From positions 124,001-188,000 of the forward strand of contig JAJNNX010000040.1 of assembly GCA_023159155.1 (NCBI GenBank): DNA of 64,000 nt, written 5' to 3'. Of the stretch, positions 46,337-58,308 are shown piece after piece. The stretch comes from Ustulina deusta (Eukaryota; Ascomycota; Sordariomycetes; Xylariales; Xylariaceae). The notes beneath the pieces were generated by a model. It ran no database searches. It was not told the origin of the DNA and saw nothing but the letters and a program-made list of their open reading frames with translations. Each line of letters starts with the position of its first letter. The stretch's first letter is position 1. The translations under genes and the position numbers were made by a program.

Positions 46337-47104
46337 GATGCCAAGTCGGAAGGGATGAGTCTTCACTTATTGGCCGGATGGACGCGGTCGGGATCGCACG
46401 ATGGGAAGAAGAGGGAGGACGTACAAGTCAAGGCGTACGCGAGCAAGGCTTAGGTAGCCATAGCACCTTGTGTACCTACATGGTAGGTATGTAACATAAG
46501 CCCAGGGGCACTCAATGCTCCGTGCCGCCCTTTGGTACAGATTGAAAGTATATCAAGGTATACCTACCAAAGCCCTCGCCATGCTGCGGGCTGCTGGTTG
46601 AGTCAGCGGAACCTACATAATGTAAGTGGGATGATGCCTAGAGATAAGCAAAGCCCCGTATCCATGCATAATAATCTTCTACCACAACGTTGACGTCTCA
46701 ATTTTAGCCCACCTACATGCGCCATCGAGAATGCCTACATGTGCCCGGTTCTCATACACAAGTAGGTACCTACTCACTTTTAAAGTACCGAACTCCTTTT
46801 CAGCTTTCAGCTTCTCTAAACTTTGAAATAACAGCTATATGTATATATTAAGTAGGTAGCTTGGAACAACATTTAACACGTTGCAAACGTCTTTAATGAG
46901 TATGGACAAGTCACTTTTGTAGTTACCTATGTTTATTGTCAATCTGCCCCTTGCATGGTGCGCGCTCAACCATACCCAATTACTTGTAGCCGCGCCTGGT
47001 TTGGGTTACATGTAGGGGGTTTCGGTGACATATGTAGGTGGGCTTCGGATTTCACTCGCACGCAGACGTGATTCCTTCTCAACATCACAGAAGCTTCAGC
47101 CGCC
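46337..47104. other. Divergent promoter region ABCC/CDC27
   Basis: 768 bp. TACCTA words at 46440-46500 and 46760-46860; a degenerate MITE fills 46705-47045, almost up to the CDC27 start. Confidence 0.6.
46705..47045. mobile_element. Degenerate MITE related to the 37.7-kb element
   Basis: The left end TAGCCCACCTACATG matches the reverse complement of the right end (AGCCCACCTACAT), and the match extends to 37 bp with about 8 mismatches, ending in a shared CCTACATGT. The first 11 bases are those of the 307-bp MITE. Several mismatches are transitions. No clear 8-bp target duplication remains, so this is an older copy. Confidence 0.6.
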
Positions 47105-49554
47105 ATGGCGCGAACTCGGAGCATGGATACATTGTTGCAGTGTGTGCATTACCACCTCGACAATGATCTCAATGAAAACGCGCTGTTTTTGAGTGAACGG
47201 CTCCATGCCCAGGACCCAGACAACTCCTCCTGGGCACATCTCATGTCACTTTGCTGCTTGCGACTCGGCCGGCTCGGCTTAGCATCTGAATACAGTCGTG
47301 ACAAGGGGATCAGGGGAATACACCTTGGCTGTTCCTACGTCTTCGCTGAGTCCTGTTTACGTCAGAAGCTCTACGCAGATGGAATAAGCGCCTTAATACA
47401 AGCCCAGTCGTTGTGGAGTGGCACGGGACAGGCTGGTAAGGCTCGTTTTCTTTGTACGGCATAGCTTGTCATCTAATAGGTTTTATAACAGACGAACAGT
47501 CGCATCCCGAGCGATTCCTACCAGATTCCTCATCGGTCAATCGTCTTCTGGGGAAACTATACAAAGCAAATGGCGACACTAAGAGCGCAGTGCGGTATTA
47601 CGTCGCGGCGTTGGAGGAAAACCCTTTCATGTGGGATGCGTTCACGGACCTCTGTGACTGTGGTATGTCGACTCGATTCGTGTGTATATTGTGAGCTGCT
47701 GACAGATGTAGGCGTTTCACTCCATTTGTTAAATATCTTCAAATTGAAATCCGATGCACCGATAGCCAAGCCTCCTCATGGGAAATCTACCCAGTTAATC
47801 CAATCACAAGTCAATACTAATTATCCTCCCTCGAAAAGCAGCCAGCATCAGTCAGATCAAGCCTTAAACCCTGTTACCCGAGCATTTTCACAACAAGAGC
47901 CGTACTTCTCAGGAGACGATCCTCCCGTTGGCGATGAGAAGAATACGACTGCAGCAGAGGCTGCAAACATCCGTATTACATATGAGGACGAGGATGTTCC
48001 CATGGCCGACTTCGATATCAACATACCGTCGTCTACGAAGAAGAGACGACATTCTCCTCTCGGCATCAATGATGTAAATGAAGTAAGTCGGAAACAGAAC
48101 GATATCTCTTCAGTCAGGTCTATGGACTCTGCTCCTCTTGTGCCTCAGCGTAGGAGCCCTCGATTTTTTGGGCGGAATACATCCTCTGGGGCACCCACAC
48201 ACCGTTCTTCAAGTACCCAAATGGGACCGGCAGGTGATGCCGTCAAGCCACCTGCAGCCCAACGAAAACCCACACGTCCATCGCGATCGAAGACGTCGTC
48301 ATCCAATCAAACAGCAAGCGCCATCCCGCTACCTAGTGCTACAATCAGCCGAAATTCTAAGACCGCGGTGTCCTCGCCCACCGGTGTCTCGAACCTCAAC
48401 ACGACGGCCCCATCCGAGGAGGAGAAAATTCACTCACTTGTTGGCCTTTTCTTAACGTTAGGCACTGCCTATTACCACTTAAGTCAGTTCCGGCCGCAAT
48501 CATGTCTTCAAGCTCTTTCGTCTCTTCCTGCCGAACAGCAGGCCTCACCTTGGGTTCTCTCGAAAGCCGGGAGAGCGCAATATGAGCTACTGTCGTATGC
48601 AGAGGCCAAAGCAACGTTTCAAGTGCTCCGAAAGACTGCTCCATCATGGATAGAAGACCTTGAGGTATTTTCGACTGTGCTGTGGCATCTTAAGGAGGAT
48701 GTCGAATTAGCGTTCCTCGCACATGAGCTCACTGATAATCACTTTCTGTCACCGCAAACGTGGTGTGCCGTCGGCAATTCATTCTCCCTGCAAACGGAAA
48801 GCAAAGAGGCGATTAAGTGTTTCCGGCGAGCAACCCAATTGCAACCCCAACTTGCTCATTCATATTCCCTTCTTGGGCACGAGCATTCTGCAGCCGAGGA
48901 ATACGATGAAGCTAGCGTTGCCTTCCGACGTGCGCTTCAGGTGGACAGCCGCCATTATCCGGCTTGGGTTGGTCTGGGCCATGTGCAGGAAAGGCTTGGG
49001 AGAAAGGATGTAGCGCTGAAGTACTACCTTGCGGCAGAAAAGATCAATCCACGTAATGCGGTTCTGTTGACTTACATCGCAAAGGTAAGTATGGTTTCCC
49101 GGCCTGGCGATCTAGCTGACTCGACAGGGTCTCGACAAATCGGGCGAACCTTTGTCCGCATTGGAGTATTTGCGGCGTGCTTCTAAGCACAGTTCGCCAC
49201 ATACCGATGTCGGTTTCATCAAACTGCGGACTGCAGGCCTGTTGTTGCGTATGGGTCGGCCAACAGAAGCTTTGCAGGACATGCACCTACTTCAGCAAAT
49301 CGCCCCCAATGAGCCTCATGTCTACTTCCTGCTAGGGCAGGCGTATATGATGCTGGGGGAAGAACACAGGGGTGCAGCATTGAGTGCCTTTACAATTGCC
49401 CGGAGTCTCGATCCGACGGTAAGATAATAATAATAAAAGAAGAAAAATATCCCGCCGAAAGCACGTTTGGTATTAATTCGTGAAACAGAATCAGAATATC
49501 AAAGAGGCCCTGTCATGGCTTAACGACAGCGGTGGATGGCAAGTATCTTACTGA
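47105..49554 (+). CDS. CDC27: Anaphase-promoting complex subunit Cdc27/APC3 (BimA)
   Basis: Join of 47105-47435, 47492-47662, 47712-49084, 49128-49418 and 49489-49554; 743 aa. It is a TPR scaffold of the APC/C ubiquitin ligase that binds the IR tails of Cdc20/Cdh1 and Doc1 and so drives mitotic exit. N-terminal TPRs (ENALFLSERLHAQDPDNSSW; CLRLGRLGLASEYSRDKGIR) are followed by a long disordered Ser/Pro/Thr-rich linker with many SP/TP sites (about 175-430). Then comes the C-terminal TPR superhelix: AHSYSLLGHEHSAAEEYDEA, HYPAWVGLGHVQERLGRKDV, KYYLAAEKINPRNAVLLTYI and EPHVYFLLGQAYMMLGEEHR. Introns are 56, 49, 43 and 70 nt. The last exon (22 codons, NQNIKEALSWLND) is the least certain. Confidence 0.92.
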
Positions 49555-51800
49555 TTAGATTGTCAAGGTCATGGAACAACTCAAATACAGACGTTTGGCA
49601 GGCGCATTTTCCCACCACGAAGCCTTCAGACGCTAGTAGTGTGGTTGGTGGATTTTCGCCATCCATCGAGGCTTTCATATCAGAAGTTGGCTTGCGTTTC
49701 TCCATGGCTCAGTTTATTTCTCGGTACTCGATCTATTCAAGCGTCTGTGCGAGATGGGAGTATATTCTAATGCTTCACGACGTTGCGCAGCTGCTGCCGT
49801 AGGATCTCCACTGGTTTGTCGGTACACAGCTAACGACGTGTCTGATCCGGCCTGAATCATCTCGGCCTCTACATCTTCGAGACCTCAATCTTCCGCTCTT
49901 ACCTATCACTTTCCGTTCCTGTTTCATGCTTTTTTCTCTCCCTCTCTTTCACTTGTTTATGTGGCTCTGTGTTGGAGGTTTCACAGTCATCAATTTAGCC
50001 GGGTCTGGAGAATAATTAGGAAGGGTACTGGTAAAAGGGAGTTTATAGACGATCAACCTTTTGGATGCTTTCCATCCCCTTTTTGTTATCTACCTAGAGA
50101 GGTGGGCGATATAGAGCTGCTATGCCCAATGAATATCTGGAGGTATCGGACAACAAGCGATCTCGGTCAACGATTTGCTAGACTGTCATGGTATCATCCT
50201 GAGCATTGATACTGTGCTATTATAACCGCCACAAGAGACAGATTGAACGATCGTTTTGATGATTTAGCCGTTCGAATCGACAGAGATCCGAGTCGGATCG
50301 CCTCAGCGTTTCCCATCGTGCCGCCTACGAGCGCCCCTGGTCACGAGACAAAATACATACGAACGAGATGCTCCGAAGGGTGATCAAAGGTGTGCCAGTT
50401 GAATGTGAATTATCTACAACTTGAGGACATTTGAAGGAGCGCCTTTCTAGTAATATCGTATATTAGTAGATAAGAGCCGACCAAACTGGGCACGTCGGGT
50501 CATAATAGGACGCGGGGAGTTATGTAATATACGGCAGCGCACGTTATTCTGCCTACACCTAGACGTCGGTATACACTAAGTATATGTACAGTGCTAATTA
50601 GTGCTGTTTGCGCTTCTGAAACCTGGAGAGATCCAGGCTTGGCCTAAAATGGACACTGAAACTGCTGGTGTCCCTTACCGCTCTCACGCTGTCACCACCA
50701 CTCGTTCTGAGCACCTAACGGTTGGGTACCTAAGTAAGGTATAGTTTCCAGATGTCAGCAACGAAATACCTCCCTACACTCACTGCCTACGCTAAGTACT
50801 TAGAGTAGGTATTAATTACAGTCTTACTGCAGACATCCCGGCAGACATCAGCTATTATTACCCACCAACGTAACTAGAAGACAGAGAACTTGACGCAAGC
50901 GCCTCTTTCATTTCCCAGAAACATCCAATAAAACCTTTTCCCCGTAGTTGTTCATTTGCGGCGCCCGAGACTCACCAATGAGCATATGAACTCGGTGTCT
51001 AGATATCCCGCAATTGAAAATAGCAATCTCGATAAGTTGAAGGCCAAGTCCCAAAGCTGATGTTACCAGGTGGTATCAATGCAATGAGCATCAGTTTTCC
51101 AGAAGGTGTTGAGCCTGTTCGGCCTGTGGAGCTGCGGTTCATGCGGTAGGCATACTTCCATACTGGTAACATGGTATAGGTACCGGTAGTCGACAGTACC
51201 TACAGGCTATCTACTCCAGATACACATCCGGTAGTGTATACGTAATACCTCTAACGGCCGCCGATCGACGATTCCCGACATGCGCTGCCAGCCAACCGAT
51301 ACGACTCTGCTAGTGTGCTAGATAAGACTTAGACGCTCAGCAGCCTGCCGATGGAACATGGACATGGAACAAGGGGTCGCCTTGCTCCTCAGCACAACAT
51401 ACGTTCCAGATCATCCATGCCTGCCGTGGGCGATCCCTCTTTTATCACGCCGCCTATCAACCTCAAACAGCCAGCTCCACGCCCGTTGCATGCACGACGT
51501 CCCGGCCGAGGGAAAGCAGTGGACGAGATTCCATGTTGGTGCACGGGTAGCCGCCACTATGTAGTCCCTCTCCTTCGTCCATTGACGAGGGAGAAAACGT
51601 GAAATAGATATAATCAGTGCTCTCCCTCTCACAACCGCCATGTCGTCCCCGAGCGCTTTCGAGTTCTCGGTCCTGTTTCCGGCTCTGCTTACTGCCTGTA
51701 ATATCAGCACGCCGTCGCCTCACCACTCGACTCGGTTCTTGTAACCCCCAAGAATCGGTGCAACCCAAGAAAGGTCTGGAGGCAGGGCTAACACCGGAGG
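49555..51800. other. Intergenic, 2.2 kb
   Basis: CDC27 3' region, then DNA with TACCTA words at 50725-50820 and 51160-51250. Frames at 51350-51800 overlap the likely leader of the next gene; none shows a domain. Confidence 0.55.
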
Positions 51801-54015
51801 ATGTGCAGATTGGCCGGCCACTCCCAGTCCTTGATGGAGAACAAGGGGGTAGACCGACATGCAGCTGCGAAAGCACCAGCAACGCACGCCCCCGACGAAC
51901 CCCTTCCCGGTGGGCCACAAGCTGTATCAGACAAGGCCTTACACACACCATCTTATAACTGCTATGCTACCCCCGTCGACGCTGCGAAAACAGTAGACCA
52001 GTATGCCAGTCGTCCTCTTCCCGCCACACCGCCATCCAAAGTTAAGATGGCAGATCGGCCGAGCACGTCTGGTGGCCCAGGTTCGAGGAAAACGGCCAAA
52101 ATCGACTTCAAACCTGACAAGAGAGTGTCAAGGGACGACTTTTATCTTGGCTCGAGAGTCTACGGAGGAACTCGCTCTGGGCCAATTGTTCCTTTTCAAG
52201 ATCAACCACCAACCCCTGACACTGGCCCGAAGACTGCACCCGTACCGCACTTTGTTTCTAGAACAAATGATTGGGAACCGACGACTAACCCAATGATAAA
52301 AACGTCGAACGATGGTATTGGCATGGCGTTAGGGAGCCCTACTCAGGCACCCAACTTTTCAGATGCACGGAACACACAAAACGTTGCGCGGCCCAGGAAA
52401 GACTCACACCCAGTTACGACTCCTCCAGCATCTAGAAACAGCAGTGTGGACACTTTCGATATGCCAGTATCGAGAAAGCCAACGGGGAAATGGAAGCTGT
52501 TTAGCATATTTGCTAGGAAGCAATCCGACCAGTCAGTTCCAGCTATATCCATTTCCGATCCGAATGGTTTATATGGCACCAATAGACCGGAAGAAAAGGT
52601 CGTAGTGACTGGTCAAGCACCGCCGTCAGACTCGAAGAATCCGGCAAGGAGTAATACAACCAGTTCGGCCAACGCGTCCAGGCATAAACCTATTGTTGTC
52701 AGGTCGCAGACGATGCCATTGAGCGTTCAAGTTGACAGACACGACCAAAAGCCGAGGGCAGGCCAGAAGCAAGGGGGTAAGAACTTTGGCCGCATCCCAA
52801 TTACTCCAGACACAGGCCTTGAGGCCGGTCCTGTAACCAAGCCATTATTGAATGTCGAAATTCCGGATGTACGTCTAGAGAGATATAGCGTGATGTTTGA
52901 CGGTGTGTTAAAATCGAACCCATCATTGTTATCGAGGCGTCAAGCAACCGTGCCGAAACTCAAGAGAGTTGAAGATACCATCGAGCGAGAAGAGGTTAGT
53001 GATCATCACATACAGAATAGGGCTAGCATCTAACACGGAACAGGAAGAGAAACTGTATGGGATGACTCGAAGAGCAACATCACCCCAACCGACTACAAAA
53101 CATCCGGGGCTTGCCCTATTCCCAACGAGCAGGCAAAACCACAATCATATGCCCCAGAAGCTGTCACCGCGCTTAAGATCTAACACTTCGCCGGCATATC
53201 TTCCATCCCCTTCTAAGGCTACTTTTGACCGCACAACGGCGAATGATCGACACCCATCAGCAGAAGCAACACCCAACTTGAAGCACCCTAGATACCCTTT
53301 TCATCATCATGAGAAACCTGGCATTGCGGTTACAACACATCCTGATATTATAGAACAGGAGACAACTCCACCACCTCCTCAATTTAGCAACGATCAATCT
53401 AATCTCATCCTCGATTCGCCAGATGAGATAGAATCGGAGGACGAGGAATTAATCATGAGGGCTGGTTGGAACCCCGCCGCCTATCAACTTCCGCCCGAAC
53501 CAAAGTGGCAAATGATTAGTCCCTCTCAGAAGACACCGTCAACGGCATCTTCACATGCGAGCAGCTATCGCAAGCGATCGACCTCGCTCGCATCATCATC
53601 AGCACACACCCACATCACACGGCCATCCCAGGATTCCGACGACGCTTCCTCCTACTTCAAAAATAGCATAAGTAGCAACGACATCACTAAGATGACGCCT
53701 GTGGAGCTCTCGATCGCGCGCCAGATCTCCGTATCCCAACAGCAGCGCAAGCTCCTCCAGCCGCTCTACACGAGGCTACCTCCGCCTCCGCCTCCGCCCG
53801 TAGTAACATCATCGTCCGGCAGGCGGCCATCTTACACGAGCCCGGCGCGGACGAGTCCCATGACTACCGTCGCGGTGGGCGAAAGCCCAAGGATAGCCGA
53901 GACGAAGACCTCCACACCGATATTGGTTCACCCGCCCGACTTGCTGGACCCGCACCAGCACACGACGCTTGCGCAGTATCGGAGAAGCGAACAGATCGTG
54001 CTCGAGGACGCCTGA
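51801..54015 (+). CDS. Conserved-looking low-complexity protein of unknown function
   Basis: Join of 51801-52994 and 53044-54015; up to 721 aa. Translation may start at 51801 or at the Met of MENKGVDRHAAAK (51834). I do not recognise the family. Most of it is Pro/Ser/Thr-rich and basic, probably disordered. Three denser blocks look conserved: RKPTGKWKLFSIFARKQ (about 227-243), LNVEIPDVRLERYSVMFDGV with NPSLLSRRQATVPKLKRVED (about 352-395), and VELSIARQISVSQQQRKLLQ after the intron. A run of prolines follows (TRLPPPPPPPVV). The single 49-nt intron joins EREE to EEKLYG. The blocks suggest a scaffold or regulator with phosphorylation sites, not an enzyme. Frame, codon bias and splicing support a real gene. 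Confidence 0.8.
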
Positions 54016-55230
54016 TGCGAAAGCATACATCGATTGATCGATCGTGTCCGCTTCTCCTTCTTTCTATTTATTACTTAAACACCAGCTCCAGAGCCAACTC
54101 CTGGCTCTGATACGTTTGGTAGATACTTCATCAAGGGCTGGAGCCTCTCTATTTAGATATCCATATACCTACATACCTATCTATCTAAAGTGTACATACA
54201 TATACCCTTCAAGTCCCACTTGAAAGAGGATGGAAGCGGTGGTATATCAGGAGGGTTTATAATTTAGCGCGGAGTTCTCACAATGGCATCGAGGGGAACC
54301 TTTCCCTCGGGGAAATGAAGTTCGAGTCCGGAACTCGCTAACGGCAGGCCTAATTATCTAGTGCACGTAACCATCCTCTTTCCCTTTTTTTTTTTTTTTT
54401 GTACTCTCCCCCTTGTGAAGGTCAAGATATCTACTATAAGCATCACGAAAACGAGGATACCCTATATACAGTTAAAGATGGCGATGGCGGCGATGATGAT
54501 GATGATGATGGTGATGGTGGTGATGTAAAGCGACGGGGTTGGTAAGGGGTTCTTCGGTAATTACCGATATACATAGGAGTACTACACTATAGCACTACAA
54601 AACGACTTGAGATGTCATGCTACCTAGGAGGCAATCTCCGTCTAATCCTTGTTTGGGAGCTTGGAGGGCCAACCTTGTTTGAATCCCCTTTCTTATCGGA
54701 CGATAGTATCACCCTGCTACATGAAACGCGGACCGTGCTATGCTCTGTAACACGTTGGATTAAGCGGCCGACTAAGCTTGGCAGACGGAAACTTCGACAA
54801 ACGCTAGGCTCACTAGGTAGGTAGGCAGCTTGCTCGCAGTCGGTACCCTTGATGTTTAATTATATTATGACTTGCCTGCTTATTTCGTGGAAGAGGCTAG
54901 CTATCCGTACGGTATATTTCAACCACTATAATACGTGGTTGAAGAGTGCTCTCTATTCATTAGCCCATGGTCATGACGCGAGATTTCCTCATCAGACCGT
55001 TTAACGAACGACATGATTTCCGCCCCCCCCCCCCCTTTCATGGACAGCTGAATGAAGCAAGCCTACCGGCTCATGTAGGTGGGACATAGTAACTTGGTAT
55101 GTTAGGGAGAGAAAAATCAGGCCGGGTGCAGAAGCCAACCTCATAGATCCTCTAGCCGCTATGCTGAAACCGAAATAAATCCAGACTGTAAGACCAACGC
55201 CGACTTACGGAGCGCCGCCGCATATTGCAT
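54016..55230. other. Intergenic, convergent 3' ends, simple repeats
   Basis: About 1.2 kb. Contains T16 at 54385-54400, a GAT/GGT triplet tract at 54477-54526 and C13 at 55023-55035. No supported gene. Confidence 0.65.
54477..54526. repeat. GAT/GGT triplet microsatellite
   Basis: Imperfect trinucleotide run with six uninterrupted GAT units in the middle, outside any coding frame. Confidence 0.85.
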
Positions 55231-56209
55231 CTACATAACCAAACAACACGAGTTTTGCTTCTTTGCTTGTTCTGTCGGAGATGACGATAGGTTAGCCTTT
55301 GTCCCTATCTCCGCCACGGGAACAGAAAATGCGGTGGATTTGGTAGGGGCCGTTGGAAATGGGGGATAGGGGGGGGCTGTGGCTTACGGTAGAACATCTT
55401 GCTCTGGTTGCTGAGGCCGTCGCTCTTGGCGACGAGGTCGTCGATCTTCTCGCCACGCTGCAGCACGCTTTCGATAGTCTTGTGCAGGACGATTTTAGTT
55501 TCGTCCAGCTCCTTCTGGATCTTCATAATGCTGTCGGCCTGATGCGGGTCCTGGTACTTGGCGAGGTATTCCTTCAGCTCAGGCATCGTGATGCTGTTGT
55601 CGCCGGCCGAAAACCACGCAGACCGCGGGTGCGACGCCAGGAACTCGTCCATCACCTTCGAGAGCAACTGGTGTGCCACTAGCGCGGGATACTCGTGATC
55701 TGAGATGATGATGCCGCAGACGCCTTCTGTCCGTCCATAGGCGTGAAATGTGTAGTCTATTGTTCAGTATTCGATTAGCATCTGCTCCTCCGGCGTTCCA
55801 TTCTTTCGCTTTGTCCGAATCCAAGGGGCGATCGTTGGGATAGAGTCGCACCTTGCTGTTCGACATCCTGCCTCTGCCCCGGTCTCGTCCGTTCAGCCAC
55901 CGTCTTTGCGAACACAGTCATGAACTCGCCATAGCTATAATAGACCTCAGGTCAGCCCGATGTTACCTTCCCCAGGCACCTGCGAACGATTCAACTGTCT
56001 CGAAAGGGATGCTCGTACTTCTGGCGGGTGAAGCGGGAGTATGCGCTCAATTCCTTCTCGCATACGATCTCGACACCGGGCTTGGTTTCGTTTCGGACGA
56101 TCTATGGCAGGGCAGATATATATGTTAGCCGCTATTATCTTGGATTCGGCCGAGCGTCGACTTGGCGAATGAGGATAGTCTGGCATACTCCGATGTAATG
56201 AAGCTTCAT
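55231..56209 (-). CDS. YKT6: R-SNARE Ykt6
   Basis: Join of 55231-55271, 55388-55756, 55852-55934, 56019-56101 and 56189-56209; 198 aa, the family length. It is a lipidated SNARE for Golgi, vacuole and autophagosome fusion. The N-terminal longin domain begins MKLHYIGIVRNETKPGVEIV and includes AYSRFTRQNYGEFMTVFAKT and EGVCGIIISDHEYPALVAHQ. The R-SNARE core has QADSIMKIQKELDETKIVLH and ESVLQRGEKIDDLVAKSDGL, with the zero-layer Arg in LQRGEK. It has no membrane segment. The last exon adds QAKKQNSCCLVM, a CCaaX-type end with one Cys for palmitate and one for prenyl. That exon sits 116 nt past a GTAAGC donor, and without it the protein would lose its lipid anchor. Confidence 0.95.
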
Positions 56210-58308
56210 GTTGGGCAACGATAAAATGGGAGCGAACTGAGATTCCACCTCAACGAAGCCCCGTATGTGTAGACGGGATGGCGCGAGAAATGAGTTGGTG
56301 TTGTCGTCGTTGGGAACAATGGAGGTTCGGGAGGCGCAATGTGGGAACAAGCCGAAGATCGATGATGGAGTAAAGAGGGCTAGAAAGCCGGTGTAGGCAC
56401 CACTTTTGGAGGTTGGCTGTTGGCTCTGCGTAAGAGTGAAGTACCTGGGTACTTGTCATGTGCAGAACCCAGACCGCTACACGTGTATCCGCCACTTGTA
56501 ATTATGAGATGCGCGGGGGAGTCATTGCTAGAACGGGCAATCAGTGGCCTTGGTTAGTAAACGCTCAGTGGGTTTTAGTGTACCTAGGTAGGCTACCTAA
56601 CCAAAGCTTCCAAGGTTGTCTACCTACCATGTACCCTGAAATAGGGTTTACTATACCGAGCTGCTTTTACATAAGCAAAAGTGAACAACCTTCAAGTTGT
56701 ATCTAGAAAGTGACAGTTTTATTCTAAAATGGATTCGAGTATTCATTATAAAGGCTGTGCAACTGGTGCGAGTTCCAGGCTTGTTATTCATAGTTGAAGA
56801 GATGTCAGCTGGTTCCAACACCAGTAGCATGGCAGATCTAAAAGGCGTAATTAATATATATTGCAAGTATATAGTCGAGTATAACGACAGCAGTGTGTTA
56901 TATTGGTAATGGAGGTTTCCTAATGAACGCCATAATCCATCCAGAGGATAGTTAGTCGCAATTAATGCTCTAGAAGTCATTTAGGAAGACGTCGTCGAGT
57001 ATGTCAAGCAGTAGTGTATCAAGATAGTTGAGAATATCAGTTTGAGGGATAGAGACACAAGTGCTAGAACATAGGTAGTTACTTGGTTATCAGCTACAAG
57101 AGACGTAGCGTCCGCGGCATAGGCTACCTTGAGGATTGCCGGGACTGCTTCTATCTTTCGATAAACTATTTACGGGTGCACTGTTAGGTCCGGTCGTATG
57201 AAGCCCCTGATGTGCTTTCGAGATAGATTCGTCGAGATGCTCGAAGGCGCCTGCCATGTCGATGGCGAAGCCCACCCACTTTCAGTTACCTAGAAACAAG
57301 AATTATTAGTCAAATACGCATTGGCTTGGTTTGGCAGCTACTTGGGTTATAGAATCTCTGGACGCCCGGTAAACCGAAGTCTAGCCTCCCAGTGCTCAGG
57401 CTCTTCCTAGGTGCTCTCATCAGTACTCAAACGCACTTGACTTCGTAGCTCCATCCGAATCGTGAGTGTCCAGCAAAAAGAAAGGGCTGCACTTTCTTCT
57501 TGCCTTCTTGCCGACTTGCCGACTTAACTATGACGTTCTGAATGTCTTCGTCCAACTCCCCGTCCCCTCACAGCATGCTCCCCGTGATGTTCCCATCAAG
57601 TCCATCTCTGTTTGCAAAATTGACGACCGTCTGTATGCTCTGGGGAAACTCTCGCTGTCATTATTTTCTTGACTCTTCTAGAGCAGAAGATGTTTCGTTT
57701 CAGAAGTATCCTGCCGCGAGGTCTTCGCCAGATTCCTCGGCGGATTTCGTGGCTCACAACGAATTGATTTCATCATACCCGATCATTCAAAGGTGGGGAG
57801 CCTTTGTCACGGGCTGTGGGTCCAGACCCACACTATAACTACTTAGGTAGGTAGCCATTCGTACACAGTGGTAGCAGAGTTAGCCCTCCACCACTTCTAC
57901 AACTCAGCACCACAGAATACAAGGATCGCCTGATTCGGCACTACCATTGCCACAGCCCTCCAAAGCCCCGGTGGGGATACCGCTAATCTATGAGCCGTAA
58001 ACAAAAGCGGGTATCGCGCTATGCCTAATTAAATAAATGACTACTTACCTCCTTACTGGGACTACCTACCCACTTCACAGCGCACAGCCATTCTTGCCGA
58101 GGAGTCATCCTGAGATACCTCTTCTCGCTTACCTGCTTGAACATAAAAGTTGCGAGGTGTCCCTGCCTGAGTAGACAAGATCTCAGAGCTACACGAACGC
58201 ACTAGGCTAATGTAATATTGCTGGCAAAATTTTCAACTCTTGCGAATACTTCTTTCCGACCTAGTCTTTGCAACCATTTGACACAGTCTCATATATCGAA
58301 TCTTCAGC
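56210..58308. other. Intergenic, divergent YKT6/SLH1, 2.1 kb
   Basis: Promoters of two divergent genes. Frames are short, with many stops. TACCTA words at 56450-56625. Nothing recognisable. Confidence 0.6.

Noticed and set aside
56650..57300. Possible transposon relic between YKT6 and SLH1
   Set aside because: Short broken frames without recognisable motifs or terminal repeats.
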